DNA from: Bacillota bacterium
GTDB lineage: Bacteria; Bacillota; Clostridia; Christensenellales; Aristaeellaceae
Length of the DNA: 57,981 nt
NCBI GenBank assembly: GCA_023459275.1
Contig: JAEWVC010000078.1
Span: 1-57,981, forward strand
Reading direction: 5' to 3'
The first letter of the stretch is position 1, and each line of letters opens with the position of its first letter. Under the pieces are notes generated by a model. That model saw only the letters and a program-made list of their open reading frames with translations, had not been told where the DNA came from and did no database searches. The translations under genes were made by a program, and so were the position numbers. Shown here in pieces: positions 1-7,784 of this stretch.

Positions 1-59
1 CCCCTTCCCGCACCCATCCCTCAAAACTACTAATCTTATTTATCCTTGGGAGTGGGTCC

Positions 60-1337
60 ATGCAAGCAATATCCTTCCCCAAAAATGGGGATTCTCAAGG
101 GGCTTTGTCCCTTGAGCGGGGTCCAGGGGCAGAGCCCCCGGCAAAACATGTAGGTGTGCTGGACGGCATACGGGCGCTGTGTGTGTTTTTTGTAGCCTGG
201 TTCCACGTATGGCAGCAAAGCTGGCTGGCGCCCAATTTTCAGGTTTTCGGGAAGAGCGTGAGCCTGGATTTTGTGGTGCGCAGCGGGTATATCTTTGTGG
301 ACGGGCTGATCCTGCTAAGCGGCTTCCTGCTGTTTCTGCCCTATGCAAGGCATATGCTGCTTGGAGAGAAACGTCCAGGCTTGCGGGAGTTTTATGTAAA
401 GCGTGTGGCGCGTATCGTTCCTTCCTATTATTTTGCGGTGCTTGTCATGCTTTTTTTCGTAGCCATCCCCCAGGGAAAGTACGCCTCCGCCGGGGCCATG
501 CTCAAGGATGTGCTCATGCACCTTACGTTTACGCATACATTGAGCACAGCCACCTATCTCCAAACGCCCCTCAACGGCGCGCTGTGGACGCTGGGGGTGG
601 AGGCCCACGCCTATTTGGTGTTCCCGCTGCTGGCTTGGGGGTTTATGAAAAAACCCTGGCTCACGGCTTCCCTGATGGCCGGCGCGGGCTTTCTGTTCAG
701 GGGGCTGGTGCAGGCCTATGTAAAGGACACCGCTGTATGGATCAACCAGTTCCCGGCCTTCCTGGACGTGTACGCCCTGGGGATGCTGGCGGCGCTTATC
801 TATGTGGCGCTTGTCAGGCGGTTCCCAAGGCCGTCCGCCACACTGCGCCTTATAGCCACGTATGTTGTGTATGGGGCGGCCCAGTGTGTGGTGCTGCTGA
901 TGAAGCACCAGGCTTCCATAAACGGGTCCGACGCCATCCGCCTGTGCCAGATGGATCAGCGGTTTCCCCTGGCGCTGGCAATGACCGTCCTGATGCTGGG
1001 CCTGGCGTTTTCCCTGAAAGGCTTGCGGCTTGTTTTTTCCAACCCGGTCATGAAGTTTCTTTCCGCAATCTCCTTCAACTATTATATCTGGCATCAGGTG
1101 CTGGCGGTATGGCTGAAAAATTGGCACATCCCGCCATCCATCCATCCATCTCCCAATCAGGCCGGGGAGCAGCCCTGGCAGCTGCTCTATACGCTGCTGT
1201 GCTTCGGTCTGGCCATTTTGCTGGCAACGGCGGTGACCTACGGGCTGGAAAGGCCCGCGTCCGCGCTTGTGCATAAAATCTTCCTTAGGAGGCAAAGGAC
1301 ACATGAAGGATCCCAGAAGGCTGCAATTGGCGCATAA
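60..1337 (+). CDS. Acyltransferase family 3 membrane protein
   Basis: A 425-residue integral membrane protein of the acyltransferase-3 (OafA/NodX/WecH-like) family, which moves acyl groups onto surface polysaccharides or other extracytoplasmic acceptors. The family signature LDGIRALCVFFVAWFHVW lies at about residues 34-51, with the conserved His in FVAWFHV. About ten hydrophobic segments follow, and the end is hydrophilic and basic. The ATG at 60 has a weak GGGAG 5-10 bases upstream, but the first 30 codons run over a hairpin-rich repeat (77-116) and are not family-like, so the real start may be a later GTG (156). The 3' end overlaps the next gene by 35 bases. The acceptor cannot be told from sequence. 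Confidence 0.85.
   Translation: MQAISFPKNGDSQGALSLERGPGAEPPAKHVGVLDGIRALCVFFVAWFHVWQQSWLAPNFQVFGKSVSLDFVVRSGYIFVDGLILLSGFLLFLPYARHMLLGEKRPGLREFYVKRVARIVPSYYFAVLVMLFFVAIPQGKYASAGAMLKDVLMHLTFTHTLSTATYLQTPLNGALWTLGVEAHAYLVFPLLAWGFMKKPWLTASLMAGAGFLFRGLVQAYVKDTAVWINQFPAFLDVYALGMLAALIYVALVRRFPRPSATLRLIATYVVYGAAQCVVLLMKHQASINGSDAIRLCQMDQRFPLALAMTVLMLGLAFSLKGLRLVFSNPVMKFLSAISFNYYIWHQVLAVWLKNWHIPPSIHPSPNQAGEQPWQLLYTLLCFGLAILLATAVTYGLERPASALVHKIFLRRQRTHEGSQKAAIGA
77..137. repeat. Hairpin-rich repeat under the acyltransferase N-terminus
   Basis: Two stem-loops sit back to back: CCCC/GGGG (77-90) and CTCAAGGG/CCCTTGAG (94-101 with 109-116). A GGGGTCCAGGGGCAGAGCCC stretch follows. It looks like an intergenic palindromic repeat rather than coding sequence, which casts doubt on the annotated start at 60. 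Confidence 0.5.
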
Positions 1338-2418
1338 CCTGGTAAACTATTCCTGCCGCGTGCAAAAAGGGGAGCGGGTGCTTATCGAGTGCACCGGCGT
1401 GCCGGATGAATTCGCCGCCGAGCTGGTAGCCGCGGTGTATGAGGCGGGCGGCATCCCGCTGGTAAACTTGAAATCCCCCAAAGTGGAGCGGGCCATGGCC
1501 ATGGGCTATGGAAGGGAGCAATTGGACCTGATGGCCAAGTACGACGCACTCCGCATGAAGGACTGCCAGGCCTATATCGGTGTGCGGGCCGGGGACAACA
1601 GCCTGGAATCCTCCGATGTACCGGGGGACAAAACCACCCTGTACGGCAAGCACTACGCCCATCCGGTGCACTCCCTGATCCGGGTCCCCGACACCAAATG
1701 GGTGGTGCTGCGCTACCCCACGCCCGCCTTTGCCCAGCAGGCGGGCATGAGTACGGAAGCGTTCGAGGATCATTTCTTCAATGTGTGCAACCTGGACTAC
1801 GCCAAGATGAGCCGCGCCATGGACCATCTGGTTGCCAGGCTTCAAAAGACGGACAAGGTGCGCATCACCGGCCCGGGCACGGATTTGACCTTCTCCATCA
1901 AGGGCCTGCCCGCCATCAAATGCGCGGGGCAAGTGAATGTCCCGGACGGGGAGGTGTTCACCGCGCCGGTTCGGAACTCGGTAAACGGCGTGGTGAGCTA
2001 CAACACACCAAGTCTATACCAAGGCCGCACCTTTGAAAACATCCGCCTCACGTTCAGGGACGGGAAGATTGTTGAGGCCACTAGCAACGACGCAAAGCGG
2101 ATCAATGAGATTTTCGACACCGATGAGGGCGCGCGCTATGTGGGCGAGTTCGCCATCGGCGTGAACCCCTACATCACCTCCGCCATCAAAGACACCCTGT
2201 TTGATGAAAAGATCGCCGGTTCCTTCCATTTTACGCCCGGCAACAGCTATGACGACTGCCCCAACGGCAACAAGAGCGCCATCCACTGGGATCTTGTATG
2301 CATCCAGACGCCCGAATACGGCGGCGGCGAAATGTACTTTGACGGGAAACTGGTCCGCAAGGATGGACTGTTTGTGGCGGAAGACCTGCTTTGTCTGAAC
2401 CCGGACGAGCTCAAGTGA
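1303..2418 (+). CDS. M29-family aminopeptidase
   Basis: A 371-residue cytoplasmic metallo-aminopeptidase of family M29 (AmpS/PepS/aminopeptidase T type), which removes N-terminal residues from peptides using two metal ions. The C-terminal half carries the expected ligands: the Glu in VPDGEVFTAP, the Glu in GEFAIGVNP, the His in GSFHFTPGNSY and the His/Asp pair in SAIHWDLVC. Length is slightly short of the usual 400-410 but both halves are present. The ATG at 1303 is chosen because AGGAGG lies 8-14 bases before it; an in-frame ATG at 1267 lacks such a site and sits deep in the upstream gene. The 35-base overlap suggests coupling to the acyltransferase, though no functional link is evident. Confidence 0.9.
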   Translation: MKDPRRLQLAHNLVNYSCRVQKGERVLIECTGVPDEFAAELVAAVYEAGGIPLVNLKSPKVERAMAMGYGREQLDLMAKYDALRMKDCQAYIGVRAGDNSLESSDVPGDKTTLYGKHYAHPVHSLIRVPDTKWVVLRYPTPAFAQQAGMSTEAFEDHFFNVCNLDYAKMSRAMDHLVARLQKTDKVRITGPGTDLTFSIKGLPAIKCAGQVNVPDGEVFTAPVRNSVNGVVSYNTPSLYQGRTFENIRLTFRDGKIVEATSNDAKRINEIFDTDEGARYVGEFAIGVNPYITSAIKDTLFDEKIAGSFHFTPGNSYDDCPNGNKSAIHWDLVCIQTPEYGGGEMYFDGKLVRKDGLFVAEDLLCLNPDELK

Positions 2419-2426
2419 AGCGCAAT

Positions 2427-2444
2427 TTGCGAAATATTTCACAA
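2427..2444. promoter_or_regulatory. Rex-like operator upstream of gap
   Basis: TTGCGAAATATTTCACAA matches the known Rex (NADH-sensing repressor) consensus TTGTGAAWWWWTTCACAA at all but one position. It lies 28 bases before the -35 of the gap promoter. Binding is inferred; no rex gene is in this window. Confidence 0.6.
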
Positions 2445-2471
2445 ACAAGTTCAAAAAAGGCTGTTTAGCCC

Positions 2472-2500
2472 TTGCAAAAACAGGGAATATTCTGTACAAT
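2472..2500 (+). promoter_or_regulatory. Predicted sigma-A promoter of gap
   Basis: TTGCAA (2472-2477), 17-base spacer, TACAAT (2495-2500). The gap start codon follows 36 bases later. Confidence 0.6.
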
Positions 2501-2536
2501 CATGGGTGGAGCCCAGCATGAATAGGAGGAAGAAGT

Positions 2537-3562
2537 ATGTCTGCGAAAGTAGGTATCAACGGATTCGGCCGTATTGGCCGTTTGGTTTTCCGCGCTGCCA
2601 TGGAAAACGGCAAGGTAGACGTGGTGGCCATCAACGACCCGTTCATCGACCTGGATTACATGAAGTATATGCTCAGGTATGACACGGTGCACGGCCAGTT
2701 CAAGGGCGAAATCGACGTGTGCCATGAGAGCAACTCCCTGATCGTTGACGGCAAGAAGATCAAGGTTTATGCGTTGAAGGATCCCAAAGAAATCCCCTGG
2801 AAAGAAGCCGGCGCAGAATACATCGCCGAAGCCACCGGTGTTTTCACCAGCCAGGAAGGTGCTTCCTCCCACTTTGCGGGCGGCGCCAAGAAGGTTGTTA
2901 TCACCGCCCCCGCCAAGGACAAGGAAACCCCGATGTTCGTGATGGGCGTGAACCAGGAAAAGTATACCAAGGATATGAAGGTCGTCTCCAACGCCTCCTG
3001 CACCACCAACTGCCTGGCCCCCTTGGCCAAGGTGATCAATGACAAGTACGGCATCGCCGACGGCCTGATGACCACCGTGCACTCCACCACCGCCACCCAG
3101 AAGACCGTGGACGGCCCCTCCAACAAGGACTGGCGCGGCGGCCGCGGCGCGGCTTTCAATATTATCCCCTCCTCCACCGGCGCCGCCAAGGCCGTGGGCG
3201 TGGTCATTCCTGAGCTCAAGGGCAAGCTGACCGGCATGTCCTTCCGCGTGCCCACCGCCGACGTGTCCGTGGTGGACCTCACCGTGACCCTCAAGACTCC
3301 CGCCTCCATGGACGAGAGCAAGGCCACCATGAAGGAAGCCTCCGAGAGCGAGCACTGGAAGGGCATCATCGGCTACACCGAGGACGCCGTCGTCTCCTCC
3401 GACTTCATCCATGACGAGCGCACCTCCATCTTCGATGCCACCGCCGGCATCAGCCTGACCCCCACATTTGTCAAGCTGGTTGCCTGGTATGACAACGAAT
3501 GGGGCTACAGCAACAAGGTGGTAGACCTCATCAACCATATGGCGGAAGTGGACGCGAAGTAA
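2537..3562 (+). CDS. gap: Glyceraldehyde-3-phosphate dehydrogenase
   Basis: A 341-residue phosphorylating NAD-dependent GAPDH, the central glycolytic step from glyceraldehyde 3-phosphate to 1,3-bisphosphoglycerate. The Rossmann motif GINGFGRIGR is at residues 6-15, and the catalytic Cys is Cys155 in SNASCTTNCLAPL. The catalytic-domain blocks TTVHSTTATQKTVDGPS, GRGAAFNIIPSSTGAAKAVG and WYDNEWGYSNKV are all intact. The sequence reads closer to the E. coli GapA/eukaryotic branch than to the usual Bacillota GapA (a judgement from memory). GGAGGAAG precedes the ATG. Codon choice is strongly biased to GCC/CTG/ACC, as expected of a highly expressed gene. It is monocistronic: own promoter, Rex-like box upstream, strong hairpin downstream. 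Confidence 0.98.
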   Translation: MSAKVGINGFGRIGRLVFRAAMENGKVDVVAINDPFIDLDYMKYMLRYDTVHGQFKGEIDVCHESNSLIVDGKKIKVYALKDPKEIPWKEAGAEYIAEATGVFTSQEGASSHFAGGAKKVVITAPAKDKETPMFVMGVNQEKYTKDMKVVSNASCTTNCLAPLAKVINDKYGIADGLMTTVHSTTATQKTVDGPSNKDWRGGRGAAFNIIPSSTGAAKAVGVVIPELKGKLTGMSFRVPTADVSVVDLTVTLKTPASMDESKATMKEASESEHWKGIIGYTEDAVVSSDFIHDERTSIFDATAGISLTPTFVKLVAWYDNEWGYSNKVVDLINHMAEVDAK

Positions 3563-3663
3563 AAAACCTTATAGTTCAATGGGCTGCGGGCTTTGAGGAA
3601 ATGGAAAATTGATATAGGTCAATAATCGTTTCCCGCAAAATCCCTTCCTGTTACGACAACGAT

Positions 3664-3710
3664 AAACCCCCCTTGTACTGATTCCGTAACACAGTACAAG
3701 GGGGGTTTTT
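3664..3710 (+). terminator. Perfect 17-bp hairpin with T-tract downstream of gap
   Basis: Arms 3664-3680 and 3692-3708 are exact reverse complements (AAACCCCCCTTGTACTG on the left), with an 11-base loop and a TTTTT tail. It can end gap transcription. It also sits just 3 bases before a recombinase remnant, so it could instead be the end of a decayed mobile element. Confidence 0.75.
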
Positions 3711-3712
3711 CT

Positions 3713-3859
3713 ATGGGCAAGGGGAAGCAGCAAGGGATATTGATGGAGGGACTAAAGCAGGAGTTTATCTTTTCCATGCAGGTACGCAAACTGTCTGCAA
3801 AGACGATTTAAAACTATAGCTGTACGACTAACGGTCATGTCAAACAATCAAGCGAATTC
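3713..3859 (+). pseudogene. Tyrosine recombinase N-terminal fragment (decayed)
   Basis: An ATG at 3713 opens a 32-codon frame ending at a TAA (3809-3811). Read through the stop, it continues as NYSCTTNGHVKQ. The segment EFIFSMQVRKLSAKTI*NYSC matches the start of the SAM-like core-binding domain of XerC/phage-integrase recombinases, whose typical pattern is ...F.YL..RKLSPKTIKNY.... The stop sits exactly where a Lys is usual (AAA to TAA). No catalytic domain follows, as the minus-strand oxidoreductase begins at 3913. Homology is judged by eye over about 25 residues, so the identity is probable rather than certain. Confidence 0.5.
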
Positions 3860-3912
3860 CAGCACGGTATCCAAAGGCCGTCTTCGAGACCGTCCCAAAG
3901 CGGCAGCGCGCC

Positions 3913-4887
3913 TTAATACCCGATCTCCTCAAGCGCGCTGTCGATAATCCTCGCGTTCCAGACGGATGCTTCGTGGGAAAAGCGGTAGGGCTCGTTTTCC
4001 GTAACACAGCGGCCGAACTGCTCCACCTCCAGCATGTAGTTATCGGGAGAGAGGACATTTTCCGTGCGCCTGTTCTCCCCAACTGACACCGTAACGGGGA
4101 TTTCCCCGGGAATATTGTAGCCCAGGTCCAGCACTTCGACAAAACCTTTTTCCCCGTAGACGATGTAATGCATGCGGCGGTTGCCCGGCGTGAGCACCAT
4201 GCCGCAATTGGAAACAGCTCGCCTATTGCCGCCGAAATCCATGACAATGCTGGCGTAATCGTCGATCTGCTCCTCCGTCAGTGTGCCGCAGGCATGCACA
4301 GCCCGGGGGCAGGCGCCGAAAATCTCAAGGGCCAGGCTGGTATTGTAGCACCCCAGGTCATAAATGGAGCCGCCGAGGGTATCCCGGCGCATGCGAATAT
4401 TCGTGATCGGATGCCGCGGGACAAAAAAAGATGCGGATACGCTGAGCACGCTGCCGATCTCGCCGGACGCAACGATTTCCTTGACGCGCCCAAGCACCGG
4501 GCCATGCACATAAGGAAACGCTTCCATAATCTTGACCTTATTTTCTTCGCAAACCCTGAAAATCTCCAGCAGGTCCTTTTCCGTGGGAGCAAGCGGCTTT
4601 TCGCAAAAGATGTGCTTTCCCTTTCGCGCGGCCTTGATGCACCACTCCTTGTGGAGCTGGTTGGACAGCGGAATGTAGACTGCTTCCACCTGGGGATCCT
4701 CCAAAAGGGCGTCATACCCGGTATATCCCTTTGGAATATGAAAGCTCTGCTGGAACGAAGCCACCTTTTCGCCGTCCCGGCCTGCAATCGCATACAGCTC
4801 GCAGTTCTTTGCCTGCAGCATGCCGGGGATGGTTGATTTTTGCGCGATCCCCGCTGTGCCGAGAATCCCCCATTTGACTTTTTTCAT
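3913..4887 (-). CDS. Gfo/Idh/MocA-family oxidoreductase
   Basis: A 324-residue NAD(P)-dependent oxidoreductase of the Gfo/Idh/MocA family, which acts on sugars or sugar derivatives. The N-terminal Rossmann motif WGILGTAGIAQ is at residues 6-16, and the family hallmark CEKPLAPTEKDL (EKP, catalytic Lys) is near residue 96. The C-terminal half is the usual open beta-sheet domain. GAGGAGG lies 8 bases before the ATG. It is downstream of and co-oriented with the LacI-family gene, separated by 86 bases that contain a GAAACGTTTTCAT box. It probably belongs to the regulon of that LacI protein and processes the sugar imported by the divergent transporter. Exact substrate unknown. Confidence 0.88.
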   Translation of the reverse strand: MKKVKWGILGTAGIAQKSTIPGMLQAKNCELYAIAGRDGEKVASFQQSFHIPKGYTGYDALLEDPQVEAVYIPLSNQLHKEWCIKAARKGKHIFCEKPLAPTEKDLLEIFRVCEENKVKIMEAFPYVHGPVLGRVKEIVASGEIGSVLSVSASFFVPRHPITNIRMRRDTLGGSIYDLGCYNTSLALEIFGACPRAVHACGTLTEEQIDDYASIVMDFGGNRRAVSNCGMVLTPGNRRMHYIVYGEKGFVEVLDLGYNIPGEIPVTVSVGENRRTENVLSPDNYMLEVEQFGRCVTENEPYRFSHEASVWNARIIDSALEEIGY

Positions 4888-4936
4888 TTTCGTTCCTCCT
4901 CTTCAAATATGGATACAGCGCGGGTTTGTTAAAATC

Positions 4937-4949
4937 GAAACGTTTTCAT
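4937..4949. promoter_or_regulatory. LacI-type operator box before the oxidoreductase gene
   Basis: GAAACGTTTTCAT, preceded by ATC. The same 13-mer occurs inverted at 6208-6220 and with one change (GAAATGTTTTCAT) at 6054-6066. All three flank the LacI gene, so they are probably its binding sites. Confidence 0.6.
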
Positions 4950-4973
4950 GGACTGATTCGCCTGGAAACACCA

Positions 4974-5975
4974 TCAATCACCCTCAAAAAGGATGGAATC
5001 CACGGTGATCAGCTTGTGGGTAAGGGAAGCGGAAGGCTTTTTGAGCCGCTTCAGGACCTGGCTTCCCAGCACAAGGCCCAGTTGTGAGGAATTTTGTATG
5101 ATGCAGGGAAAGGACATATTGTACATCCATTTGGGGTCGGCAGTGGCAAACCCGGATAGAAGCAGATCCCGGTTGATCTCGATGCCGGTTTCCCAGCAGG
5201 CCTGAAAGATGCCGCTGATGCATTTGGGCGTCGTAAAAAAAAGGGACTTGGGCCTGTTGGGGTGTTTCAGCAGCGATAGGACGGCCTCCCTTGTCAGGTC
5301 GACGCTTGTCAGATCTTGGGTCAGCTGGTCAGGTCGCAGTGCAAGCCCCAGGCTTTTGAGCGCCTTGTGGATGCCGGCCAGGCGAAAATCGGTGATTGGC
5401 GAGGAAGATGGGCCGGTCAACACGTGAAAATGCCGAATGTCCAGGCGCCCGGTGCTATGCAGAAACCGGATGAGGTTATAGGCGTTTTCCTCGTGCCGCT
5501 CCGTTACGCAGTCAGCCATGACATCCGCCTGCATCCTGTCAAACAGAAGGACCCGGTTTGTTTTCTGGGCGATCTCGTTCAAAAAGGAGGCGTTGTTGCC
5601 ATTTGTGGCCACAATAATCAGCGCCGCGTTCTGCTGAATAAGGGAATTGACCAGCATTCTCTCCTTTGCCGGGCTGAATCCCGAGTCACACACGATCAAT
5701 AAATAACCATATTCATATAGAAACTCATTCAGCACTTTGGCAACTTTGGAAAAAAGTTCCAATGTAAGGTCGGGGGTAATCAGCCCCACCACATTGGAAT
5801 GCCCCCGCTTCAGATTCCGGGCGTTGCAATTGGGAATGAATCCTGTTTCTGAAATCACCTTGGCGATTTTTGCGGCTGTCAGTTCCTTGACGCTGTTTTT
5901 GTCGGCCATGTAGCGTGAAACAGTGCTGATGGAAACCTGTGCCCGCTCGGCGACATCAGATATCGTTATGGCCAT
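4974..5975 (-). CDS. LacI-family transcriptional regulator (regulon 1)
   Basis: A 333-residue LacI/GalR-type regulator. The helix-turn-helix is at residues 3-24 (ITISDVAERAQVSISTVSRY), with the hinge helix in NCNARNLKRG. A periplasmic-binding-protein-like sensor domain fills the rest (VVGLITPDLTLELFSKV onward) and presumably binds a sugar or sugar phosphate. The ATG at 5975 is preferred over a TTG two codons upstream because GAGGAG is spaced 9 bases before it. It is transcribed from its own TTGACA-N17-TATAGT promoter and lies between the oxidoreductase it likely controls and the divergent ABC/pentose-phosphate operon. Autoregulation is suggested by the box at 6054-6066. Confidence 0.93.
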   Translation of the reverse strand: MAITISDVAERAQVSISTVSRYMADKNSVKELTAAKIAKVISETGFIPNCNARNLKRGHSNVVGLITPDLTLELFSKVAKVLNEFLYEYGYLLIVCDSGFSPAKERMLVNSLIQQNAALIIVATNGNNASFLNEIAQKTNRVLLFDRMQADVMADCVTERHEENAYNLIRFLHSTGRLDIRHFHVLTGPSSSPITDFRLAGIHKALKSLGLALRPDQLTQDLTSVDLTREAVLSLLKHPNRPKSLFFTTPKCISGIFQACWETGIEINRDLLLSGFATADPKWMYNMSFPCIIQNSSQLGLVLGSQVLKRLKKPSASLTHKLITVDSILFEGD

Positions 5976-6006
5976 AGGCAATGCTCCTCAGCCTTATTTT
6001 AGGGTA

Positions 6007-6066
6007 ACTATAGCAGAGACCATACAGCGTGTCAATGGAAACCGCGAAAAATCGAAATGTTTTCAT
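6007..6066 (-). promoter_or_regulatory. Promoter and operator of the LacI gene
   Basis: On the minus strand, TTGACA (6030-6035), a 17-base spacer and TATAGT (6007-6012) form a near-ideal promoter. The variant operator GAAATGTTTTCAT is at 6054-6066, about 19 bases upstream of the -35. Confidence 0.7.
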
Positions 6067-6171
6067 AATTCCCAGTGACAAATGAAGGATTTTCCAAGCT
6101 ATTTCAATGCGCTAGATATAGATGAAGCATAATAGATAGGCATAAAAAATGTGGAAGATATAAAAAAACTC

Positions 6172-6220
6172 TTGCATTGCAAGGGGATAGATGCTATCAT
6201 AAGGGATATGAAAACGTTTC
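6172..6220 (+). promoter_or_regulatory. Promoter and operator of the ABC/pentose operon
   Basis: TTGCAT (6172-6177), a 17-base spacer and TATCAT (6195-6200) are followed by the operator ATGAAAACGTTTC at 6208-6220. This is the reverse complement of the box at 4937 and is placed over the likely transcription start, where a bound repressor would block initiation. It also rules out translation starting at the ATG-like codons upstream. Confidence 0.7.
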
Positions 6221-6284
6221 TTTTTTGAACAGTCGACTGCGCGTTAAAATTATCGGGCCGAATGATGCTGTGAAGGTGCTGAAA

Positions 6285-7784
6285 ATGGCGAAAGAGCTGC
6301 TGGCCGTCAAGAACATCACCAAGTCTTTTCCGGGCGTCAATGCGCTGAAGGACATTAGCCTTACGGTATACGAAGGGGAAGTCCTGTGCCTTGCCGGCGA
6401 AAACGGCGCGGGTAAATCCACGCTGATCAAGGTGCTGTCGGGCATCTATATACCGGAGGAAGGCGAGATTTATTTCCAGGGCAAACCCTGCCATTTCAAA
6501 ACGCCCCTGGCCTCCCTTCAGACAGGTATTTCCGTGGTGCATCAGGAGCATAAGCTGATTGAAAACCTGACGGTGGCCGAGAATATATTCTTTGGCCGCT
6601 TCCCCATGAAAAACGGCCTGGTGGATTTTCAAAAAATGTTCCGGGAAACGGATGCCATCATCCGCAAGCTGGGCCTGACCATCAAGGCGCGGGACAAGGT
6701 GGACCGCCTGACCAGTTCCCAGTCCCAGATGGTGGAGATCGCAAAGGCGTATTCCCGGGATTTTAAACTGATGATCCTGGATGAGCCCTCCTCCTCCATC
6801 ACGGACACGGAAGTCTTAACGCTGCTTGACCTGATCAACGCGCTGAAAAAGGAAGGCAAATCCTTTATCTATGTTTCCCACAAGCTGAAAGAAATGTTCG
6901 TCATCGGCGACCGGGTGGCCGTTTTGAAGGACGGGTGCCACATGGGTACCTATGCCATGGCGGATATCGATGTGGACAAGATCGTCACCCTCATGGTCGG
7001 GCGGGACATCGGTTCTTCCTTCACGCCCAAGGACCGGGAGATCGGCGCGGAGGCGCTCCGGGTGGAAAACCTGAGCAACGGCGTGGTGGAGGACTTTTCC
7101 TTCCATATCAACAAGGGGGAGATCGTGGGGCTGTCCGGGCTGGTGGGCGCCGGGCGTTCGGAGGCGGCGGAAAGCATTTTCGGCTACCGCCGCAAGCGCA
7201 GCGGAAGGGTTTTTGTGAACGGCGCCGAGGTGCACATCCGCAAGCCCAAGGACGCCATTGCGGCAGGCATCGGCTTCATCACAGAAGACAGGAAAAAGAC
7301 GGGCGCCATCCAGGTGAAAAGCGTGGGCATGAACATCACGTTTGTCAATCTGGCCAAGTATATCCGGTATGGGATCATCAACGCGCCCATGGAAAAAAAG
7401 GACATCGAAAGCAGCATCGAGCAGCTTTCCGTCAAAACCCCCTCCCCCAGGCAGGAGGTTCAGTTTTTAAGCGGCGGCAACCAGCAGAAAGTGATCCTTG
7501 CCAAGTGGCTGCTGTCCAATTCAAAAGTGCTGATCTGTGACGAGCCCACCAAGGGGATCGACGTGGGCACCAAGCAGGAATTCTATCAGATCCTGGACAG
7601 CCTTGCCCGCAAAGGCGTGGCGGTGCTGGTCATCTCCTCGGAGCTGACGGAGATCATCGGCCTTTCCAACCGCGTATATGTGGTGCGCAGCGGCAGGATC
7701 CGTGCCGAGCTTTCCCAGGAACAGCTGACGGAAGAAAACATTGCCTATTACGCAATGCGAGATGAAGGAGATCAGGCTGTATGA
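6285..7784 (+). CDS. Sugar ABC transporter, double-domain ATP-binding protein
   Basis: A 499-residue RbsA/MglA/XylG-type ATPase with two fused nucleotide-binding domains that drives uptake of a monosaccharide. Domain 1 has Walker A GENGAGKST and Walker B LMILDEPSSSIT; its signature SSQSQ departs from the usual LSxxQ. Domain 2 has the signature LSGGNQQKVILAKWL and Walker B LICDEPTKGID, with the degenerate Walker A (GLVGAGRSE) typical of this class. The ATG at 6285 is used, with GAAGGTG just before it; the frame is open further up but that stretch contains the promoter and operator. It overlaps the permease by ATGA. First gene of a nine-gene operon. Confidence 0.92.
   Translation: MAKELLAVKNITKSFPGVNALKDISLTVYEGEVLCLAGENGAGKSTLIKVLSGIYIPEEGEIYFQGKPCHFKTPLASLQTGISVVHQEHKLIENLTVAENIFFGRFPMKNGLVDFQKMFRETDAIIRKLGLTIKARDKVDRLTSSQSQMVEIAKAYSRDFKLMILDEPSSSITDTEVLTLLDLINALKKEGKSFIYVSHKLKEMFVIGDRVAVLKDGCHMGTYAMADIDVDKIVTLMVGRDIGSSFTPKDREIGAEALRVENLSNGVVEDFSFHINKGEIVGLSGLVGAGRSEAAESIFGYRRKRSGRVFVNGAEVHIRKPKDAIAAGIGFITEDRKKTGAIQVKSVGMNITFVNLAKYIRYGIINAPMEKKDIESSIEQLSVKTPSPRQEVQFLSGGNQQKVILAKWLLSNSKVLICDEPTKGIDVGTKQEFYQILDSLARKGVAVLVISSELTEIIGLSNRVYVVRSGRIRAELSQEQLTEENIAYYAMRDEGDQAV

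Noticed and set aside
4937..6220. Reading the GAAACGTTTTCAT boxes as CcpA cre sites
   Set aside because: The cre consensus TGWAANCGNTNWCA fits only in part; the exact repeats around a dedicated LacI gene favour a local regulator, though overlap with CcpA cannot be excluded.
6177..6284. Upstream extension of the ABC ATPase frame
   Set aside because: This stretch contains the promoter -10 (6195-6200) and operator (6208-6220), so it is not translated from this promoter.
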